Program-made: the position numbers and the translations under genes
In this document: positions 6,111-10,188 of the stretch, in pieces
How the letters are laid out: each line of letters opens with the position of its first letter
Position numbering within the stretch: position 1 is the stretch's first letter
Assembly: GCA_014380545.1 (NCBI GenBank)
Contig: JACMJP010000032.1
Location: 1 to 10,188 of the forward strand
Direction of reading: 5' to 3'
Length of the DNA: 10,188 bases
Source: Chitinophagales bacterium
GTDB taxonomy: Bacteria > Bacteroidota > Bacteroidia > Chitinophagales > BACL12
The notes under the pieces: model-generated
Database searches by the model: none
Told to the model about the DNA's origin: nothing
The model's input: only the letters and a program-made list of their open reading frames with translations

Positions 6111-7547
6111 TTATAGTTCTTCTTCAGCAGCCTTATCTGCTTCTTTTCCTTTCTTTTCTTTGCCTTCTTTTTTCTCAGGTTCAGTTCCGCCCTGGCGTTT
6201 TGCACTTACCTTAATTTCATTCAGCACATAATTTCCTACGCACTGTCCTTCTACTAGGCCGTCATCAATATCGCAATCGAAGTGTATTCCACCATACATC
6301 CTTGATAAGGATGCTTCTTTTGCAGCAGCATTAAATGATTCAAATGTTCTTGGTAATAAACCAATAGATACATGTGTGCTGTCAACAAAAGATTTATTAT
6401 CACCTATTAGAGCAGTTAATATTGTTGCTGCCGCACCTGAAAAATTTGAATGTCCTGAGGTATACCCTGCAAAAGGGGGAGTTTCTACATATGGCTCCCA
6501 TCCTTTTTCAAAATGTTCATTAATGAAAGTTTTAGGGCGTAATAAATTTACCCGGTATTTAGTATGCCAGCAAGTGATACAGGCATCTGCCATTGCTGTT
6601 GCGGTTAATGCATATAATTCTGATGCACGGTCAAGGTTCATTTTTTCACTTCTCACAAAGTTATTGATGATACCTAACCAATGTCCGGGAGGTGTCATTG
6701 TTTCACCGCCATCATCTGCCCAGAATTGTGCAATAGTTCTTTGTTCCTCAGTTAAATTCTTATCGGTCATCCATACTTTTTTAGCTTGTTTGTACATTTC
6801 CCCTGTAGAATCTTCACTATACTCAAATTTTAAATTAATATCACATTGTTTTCCGTCTTTTACACAGAAAGTTCTGTGTGTTCCCCAAAATGGTTCTAAT
6901 GCCACTTGATTAAAGTCGGTTGGTTGCCAGTATTCAGCATGCCCTTCACGGGTTGGCGCCTTGTACTGCATATATCTTGTATCTTCATATCCATCTCCTT
7001 CGCTCCATGCAATAATTGCATCAGCTAAGGCCCGGCCGTATTTTTTTGAGCGTTCTATCACATCTGCGGGAATGGTTTTAGCCCGCTCATCAATTTGTTT
7101 TGTGTGCAGATCATTAATTGCTTTCACACCCGCTGGAAGATACCTTGCAAGCATGTCATCCTGCACAAAATAAATTGTTTCAATGGTGGCAGTTGTCCAG
7201 TCATAAATTGAATCCTTGTTTGGCCTCGGAACGTCTTTTAATTCGTTGAGCTGTCCTTCAAGTGTAAGATAATCTGGTGCACCTGAAACCTGCGCTTCAT
7301 ATATTGCTGTTGTTACATAAGCATACATTCTGGAGGCATCAGGAGGAGATAAGCGCTCACTCACCACAAATGAAAATAATTGTTTCATCCATGGAATAAT
7401 AAATTCAGCCGATTGTTCGGATGAAGGTTGTGATTTTGAATTGTACAAAGGGTTTTCTGCATCACTGCTGCCGGATTTTTTACATCCGGGCTCAAGTATA
7501 AGCATAGTACCCGCCATCAATATGACAAATAATTTGTTAACTCTCAT
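6111..7547 (-). CDS. Vanadium-dependent haloperoxidase-like (PAP2 superfamily) lipoprotein
   Basis: This 478-residue protein has the full vanadate/phosphate-binding signature of vanadium haloperoxidases and type 2 acid phosphatases: K330-x6-R337-P338, Y362-T-S364-G365-H366, and S415-R416-x5-H422-x3-D426. The spacings equal those of Curvularia chloroperoxidase (K353/R360, S402-G403-H404, R490/H496), making His422 the predicted covalent vanadate ligand and His366 the acid-base residue. Trp327 and Phe359 also align with chloroperoxidase Trp350 and Phe397. Family members oxidise halides with peroxide, but relatives act as phosphatases, so halide use is not proven. The N-terminus has a hydrophobic core ending in EPGC-KK (Cys22), a non-ideal lipobox but plausible for Bacteroidota, giving an envelope lipoprotein. 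The last 29 residues (450-478) are a charged Lys/Glu tail unusual for the family. It is the first gene of an operon with the small secreted protein and is divergent from the VCBS lipoprotein. Confidence 0.92.
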   Translation of the reverse strand: MRVNKLFVILMAGTMLILEPGCKKSGSSDAENPLYNSKSQPSSEQSAEFIIPWMKQLFSFVVSERLSPPDASRMYAYVTTAIYEAQVSGAPDYLTLEGQLNELKDVPRPNKDSIYDWTTATIETIYFVQDDMLARYLPAGVKAINDLHTKQIDERAKTIPADVIERSKKYGRALADAIIAWSEGDGYEDTRYMQYKAPTREGHAEYWQPTDFNQVALEPFWGTHRTFCVKDGKQCDINLKFEYSEDSTGEMYKQAKKVWMTDKNLTEEQRTIAQFWADDGGETMTPPGHWLGIINNFVRSEKMNLDRASELYALTATAMADACITCWHTKYRVNLLRPKTFINEHFEKGWEPYVETPPFAGYTSGHSNFSGAAATILTALIGDNKSFVDSTHVSIGLLPRTFESFNAAAKEASLSRMYGGIHFDCDIDDGLVEGQCVGNYVLNEIKVSAKRQGGTEPEKKEGKEKKGKEADKAAEEEL

Positions 7548-7590
7548 GTTATTGCTGATTTTGATAAGGAAATAATGATTGTTGAGGCGG

Positions 7591-7598
7591 CAAATTTA
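7591..7598 (-). promoter_or_regulatory. Candidate -7 element (TAAATTTG) for the haloperoxidase operon
   Basis: On the minus strand the sequence TAAATTTGCC fits the Bacteroidota TAnnTTTG consensus and is followed by C. It lies 43 bp upstream of the ATG at 7547, giving a leader of about 35-40 nt. There is no clear TTG at the -33 distance, which may mean that the promoter depends on an activator; the direct repeats at 7627-7669 begin about 30 bp upstream. Confidence 0.5.
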
Positions 7599-7626
7599 GA
7601 TGAAAGTATTGCATTCTGAAATTCTA

Positions 7627-7669
7627 TTAACAAAATATTTACAATCAGCCGGTTAACAAAATATTTACA
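7627..7669. repeat. Perfect 17-bp direct repeat (operator-like) in the divergent region
   Basis: TTAACAAAATATTTACA is present at 7627-7643 and again at 7653-7669, a 26-bp period (about 2.5 helical turns). A 15-bp segment at 7712-7726 matches the core AACAAAATATTTACA with one mismatch, but it lies past the plus-strand -7 element, in the predicted leader. Perfect repetition over 17 bp is unlikely to be chance even in AT-rich DNA. The position between two divergent promoters suggests binding sites for a shared regulator. Confidence 0.65.
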
Positions 7670-7700
7670 GTTGCAACGCTCTTGCCCGACCTGCTCTCAA

Positions 7701-7708
7701 TAATTTTG
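7701..7708 (+). promoter_or_regulatory. Candidate -7 element (TAATTTTG) for the VCBS lipoprotein gene
   Basis: TAATTTTGC fits the Bacteroidota TAnnTTTG consensus. A CTTG at 7681-7684 lies 16 bp upstream, close to the usual spacing for a -33 element. The ATG at 7734 is only 25 bp beyond, giving a short leader of roughly 15-20 nt that lacks a Shine-Dalgarno sequence, as is common in this phylum. Confidence 0.5.
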
Positions 7709-7733
7709 CACAACAAAAAATTTACACACTTCG

Positions 7734-10188
7734 ATGAGAATTAAATTAGCTATAGCCACAATTGTAACAGTATGCCTTGCAGCATGCTCTTCAAACAAAC
7801 AAAGCCACGACATTAACGAATGGAAATTTACTGAAAACATTGACCAGAGCAAGGTTGTGGAACTTGACAAAGACAATGGTAAACTATTTACCATACTTAC
7901 AGGGGTTTCTACAGGGATTGATTTTGTAAATGAAATAAAAGAAACTTTCAACCTGAATTATTACCGTTACGGTTATTCCTACAATGGCACTGGTGTGGGA
8001 GTGGGAGATATTAATAATGATGGCTTACCTGATCTCTATTTTTCGGGGAATGTTGTTCCTGATAAAGTATATATCAATAAAGGTGATCTTAAATTTGAAG
8101 ATATAACTGCCACATCAGGAATAAATACAAAAGCTGGCTGGAGTACAGGGGTAACATTTATTGATATTAATGAAGATGGATGGCAGGACATTTATGTTTG
8201 TCGTGCAAGATATGAAGATCCTGAAAAAAGGAGGAATCTCTTATATATTAACAATGGCGATTTAACTTTCACAGAGAAAGCAAAAGAATATGGCATTGAT
8301 GATGACAGCTACTCAACCCATGCAAACTTTTTTGATTCTGATAATGATGGCGATTTAGATTTATATATTGTAACGCACCCAACCGATTTTAAAGACAAAA
8401 ACAAACATAAGAACTTTGCAAAGATTGAAGAAGGTACAAATATGAGCAACAAATTTTATCGCAATGAGGGCAACGGAAAATTTGTTGAGTGCCATAAAGA
8501 AGTTGGTATCAATAATCACGGTTTCGGTTTATCGGTAACTACAGGTGACATCAATAATGATGGATGGCAGGACATATTTGTTGGCAATGATTACATCATG
8601 CATGATTACACATATATTAACCAGGGCAATGGTACATTTAAAGAATCATCAAGAGAATTATTAACCAAAACAGCATATTACGGCATGGGTACTGACCTTG
8701 CTGATTATAATAATGATGGCTGGCTTGATATGATGACTGTTGATATGGAAATAGAAGGTAATTATGGAACAAAAACCTTCATGCAGAGCAACAAACAAAC
8801 GTTTTTAAGAACACTTGTTAATGCAGGCTTCCTTCAGCAATACGGAAGAAATGCATTACAGTTAAATAACGGTGAAGGTAAATTCTCAGAAGTAGCAAAT
8901 ATGGCGGGTGTTAGTACAACGGGCTGGAGCTGGAGTCCTCTATTTGTAGATTTTGATAATGACGGGTATAAAGATTTATTTGTATCCAATGGATTTTTAA
9001 AAGACAGCCACATGGATGTAATGGAAACTTACATAAAATTAACCCGTGCTAACAGGTTATCAGACTCAACTGATTATTATGAATTAAGAAAATCACTTCC
9101 AGAAAATTCAGTATTACAATGGCCTAATGCAATGTTTAAAAATAATGGCGACTTAACTTTTGACGATGTACGGGATGAATGGGGTTTATACTATCCCAAA
9201 GTAACTTACGGTGCTGCTTATGCCGATCTTGATAATGATGGCGATGTTGATATTATTTGCGCAAATGCCAATGACCCAATATTTGTTTGCAAGAATAACT
9301 CAGAAAAAATGTCTTCCAATAAATATCTGAGAGTAAAACTTGAAGGAGGAAAATCAAATGCTTATGGGCTTGGCGCAAAAGTATATGTTACAGCTAACGG
9401 ACAAACACAACTTGTTCAAATGGAAACTGTAAAAGGTTATTTATCCTGTTCAGAACCTGTTGCACATTTTGGTTTAGGTCAGGCGGAAAAAGTGGAAAAG
9501 GTGGTTGTACTTTGGTTGGATGGAAAAGAAAATGTCTTAACGAATGTAGATGCAAATCAGGTTATCACATTCAAAAATTCTGAGGCAATTAAAAATATAA
9601 ATAGTGAATTACCAGGCAATAATAAATTATTTGTGAATGCTACTGCTGACCTGGGAATTGATTATAAACATAAAGAAAATGAATTTGATGACTTTGATCG
9701 TGAGTTTCTTATCCCGCATGAACTAAGCAATATGGGTCCGGGTATAGCAGTTGGGGATATAAATGGCGATGGATTGGACGACCTGTTTATTGGCGGGGCA
9801 AAAGATGAAAGCGGAGTTATTTATGTACAAAATGCAAACGGTAAATTTTCCAGGAGTAATGCTTATGAAGCAAATACTGAAGATAAGATAAGCGAAGATA
9901 TGGGGGCTATATTTTTTGATGCTGATGATGATGGAGATCAGGATCTATATGTTTCCAGTGGCGGAAGCGATTTTCCTAAAGAAGATCAGCATTTACAGGA
10001 CAGGTTATATACTAATAATAATGGAAAATTCACATGGAATAAAGAAGCATTGCCTTCATTCATTATCAGCAGTTCCTGTGTTATTGCCGGTGATTATGAT
10101 AAAGACAATGACATGGATCTTTTTATAGGAGGAAGAGTAATTCCGGGTAACTACCCTGTTCCTGCAAAAAGTTGTATCCTTCAAAACA
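7734..10188 (+). CDS. VCBS/FG-GAP-repeat lipoprotein with ASPIC/UnbV domain, 5' part only
   Basis: The frame starts at ATG 7734 and stays open for 818 codons to the window edge, so the 3' end is missing. Residues 1-18 are a lipoprotein signal with a canonical LAAC lipobox (Cys18). Seven VCBS/FG-GAP calcium-loop motifs (D-x-D/N-x-D-G-x-x-D) follow at about residues 92, 144, 201, 272, 324, 406 and 498. An ASPIC/UnbV domain (about 529-613; GLGAKV, HFGLG, VVVLWLDGKE) comes next, then a second set of motifs at about 675, 729 and 787. This predicts calcium-stabilised beta-propeller domains, exported and anchored to the envelope. Family members in Bacteroidota are usually around 1,100 residues and often lie near SusC/SusD-type uptake genes; whether that holds here is off-window. 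They are thought to act in adhesion or binding, but no biochemical function is established. It is divergent from the haloperoxidase operon with a shared control region. A 17-bp identical segment (8175-8191 and 8559-8575) encodes part of repeats 2 and 4. Confidence 0.93.
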   Translation, partial: MRIKLAIATIVTVCLAACSSNKQSHDINEWKFTENIDQSKVVELDKDNGKLFTILTGVSTGIDFVNEIKETFNLNYYRYGYSYNGTGVGVGDINNDGLPDLYFSGNVVPDKVYINKGDLKFEDITATSGINTKAGWSTGVTFIDINEDGWQDIYVCRARYEDPEKRRNLLYINNGDLTFTEKAKEYGIDDDSYSTHANFFDSDNDGDLDLYIVTHPTDFKDKNKHKNFAKIEEGTNMSNKFYRNEGNGKFVECHKEVGINNHGFGLSVTTGDINNDGWQDIFVGNDYIMHDYTYINQGNGTFKESSRELLTKTAYYGMGTDLADYNNDGWLDMMTVDMEIEGNYGTKTFMQSNKQTFLRTLVNAGFLQQYGRNALQLNNGEGKFSEVANMAGVSTTGWSWSPLFVDFDNDGYKDLFVSNGFLKDSHMDVMETYIKLTRANRLSDSTDYYELRKSLPENSVLQWPNAMFKNNGDLTFDDVRDEWGLYYPKVTYGAAYADLDNDGDVDIICANANDPIFVCKNNSEKMSSNKYLRVKLEGGKSNAYGLGAKVYVTANGQTQLVQMETVKGYLSCSEPVAHFGLGQAEKVEKVVVLWLDGKENVLTNVDANQVITFKNSEAIKNINSELPGNNKLFVNATADLGIDYKHKENEFDDFDREFLIPHELSNMGPGIAVGDINGDGLDDLFIGGAKDESGVIYVQNANGKFSRSNAYEANTEDKISEDMGAIFFDADDDGDQDLYVSSGGSDFPKEDQHLQDRLYTNNNGKFTWNKEALPSFIISSSCVIAGDYDKDNDMDLFIGGRVIPGNYPVPAKSCILQN

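Larger units (their letters stand above)
7548..7733. promoter_or_regulatory. Divergent control region between the haloperoxidase operon and the VCBS lipoprotein gene
   Basis: This 186-bp gap separates two genes pointing away from each other. It holds one good -7 octamer for each direction (7591-7598 minus, 7701-7708 plus). Between them is a perfect 17-bp direct repeat, and a one-mismatch 15-bp third copy lies in the plus-strand leader. The repeats lie upstream of both promoters, a position suited to an activator or repressor controlling both transcripts. No gene-like frame is convincing inside it. Confidence 0.6.

Noticed and set aside
6376..6909. Plus-strand open frame of 177 codons inside the haloperoxidase gene
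   Set aside because: It lies fully antisense to a gene with all catalytic motifs intact, has no recognisable domain or promoter, and its composition is that of a complementary-strand shadow.
7697..7951. Minus-strand open frame of 84 codons across the VCBS gene start
   Set aside because: It overlaps the lipoprotein signal and first domain of a strongly supported gene and would place coding sequence over the promoter; no homologous features were seen.
9916..10128. Plus-strand 70-codon frame inside the VCBS gene
   Set aside because: It is an alternative frame within a continuous coding sequence with regular calcium-loop motifs; no independent support.
7734..10188. Possible frameshift in the long VCBS gene
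   Set aside because: Translation from ATG 7734 stays open to the end, 818 codons in one frame, with repeats and the ASPIC domain all in register.

Overview
The window comes from an AT-rich genome of the phylum Bacteroidota, probably a Chitinophagales/Saprospirales-type environmental lineage (the order is an inference). The evidence is a type IX secretion (T9SS) C-terminal sorting domain, a formylglycine-generating-enzyme-like protein with a possible GldM-like tail, lipoproteins, VCBS/ASPIC proteins, starts without a clear Shine-Dalgarno sequence, and TAnnTTTG-type -7 promoter elements upstream of several genes. No tRNA, rRNA, CRISPR array, insertion sequence or prophage gene was seen.

Layout. 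Bases 1-543 (+) are the 3' end of a gene whose product ends with an FGE-sulfatase (SUMF1-like) domain plus a further domain of about 135 residues. It converges, with a 13-bp gap, on a large minus-strand gene (557-3085). That gene encodes a secreted Asp-box (sortilin/BNR-type) beta-propeller protein with a T9SS type A sorting domain. Next on the minus strand is a membrane-anchored coiled-coil protein (3240-4184), followed by a clear intrinsic terminator. Then comes a THUMP-domain RlmL-like 23S rRNA guanine-N2 methyltransferase (4338-5486).

Beyond a 15-bp perfect hairpin terminator lies a probable two-gene minus-strand operon: a vanadium-dependent haloperoxidase-like lipoprotein (6111-7547), then a small secreted protein of unknown function (5572-6084) starting 26 bp later. 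A 186-bp divergent intergenic region holds a -7 element for each direction and, between them, a perfect 17-bp direct repeat. On its right, a very large VCBS/FG-GAP-repeat lipoprotein with an ASPIC/UnbV domain begins at 7734 (+) and runs off the window.

How the genes may work together. Nearly everything except the rRNA methyltransferase is predicted to be exported or envelope-attached. The most coherent unit is the haloperoxidase operon and the divergent ASPIC/VCBS lipoprotein, which share a control region with repeated operator-like sequence. This suggests a co-regulated surface module, but its substrate cannot be read from the sequence. No established defence or mobile system is visible. The best candidates for novelty are the FGE-plus-tail architecture at the left edge and the divergent haloperoxidase/VCBS locus.
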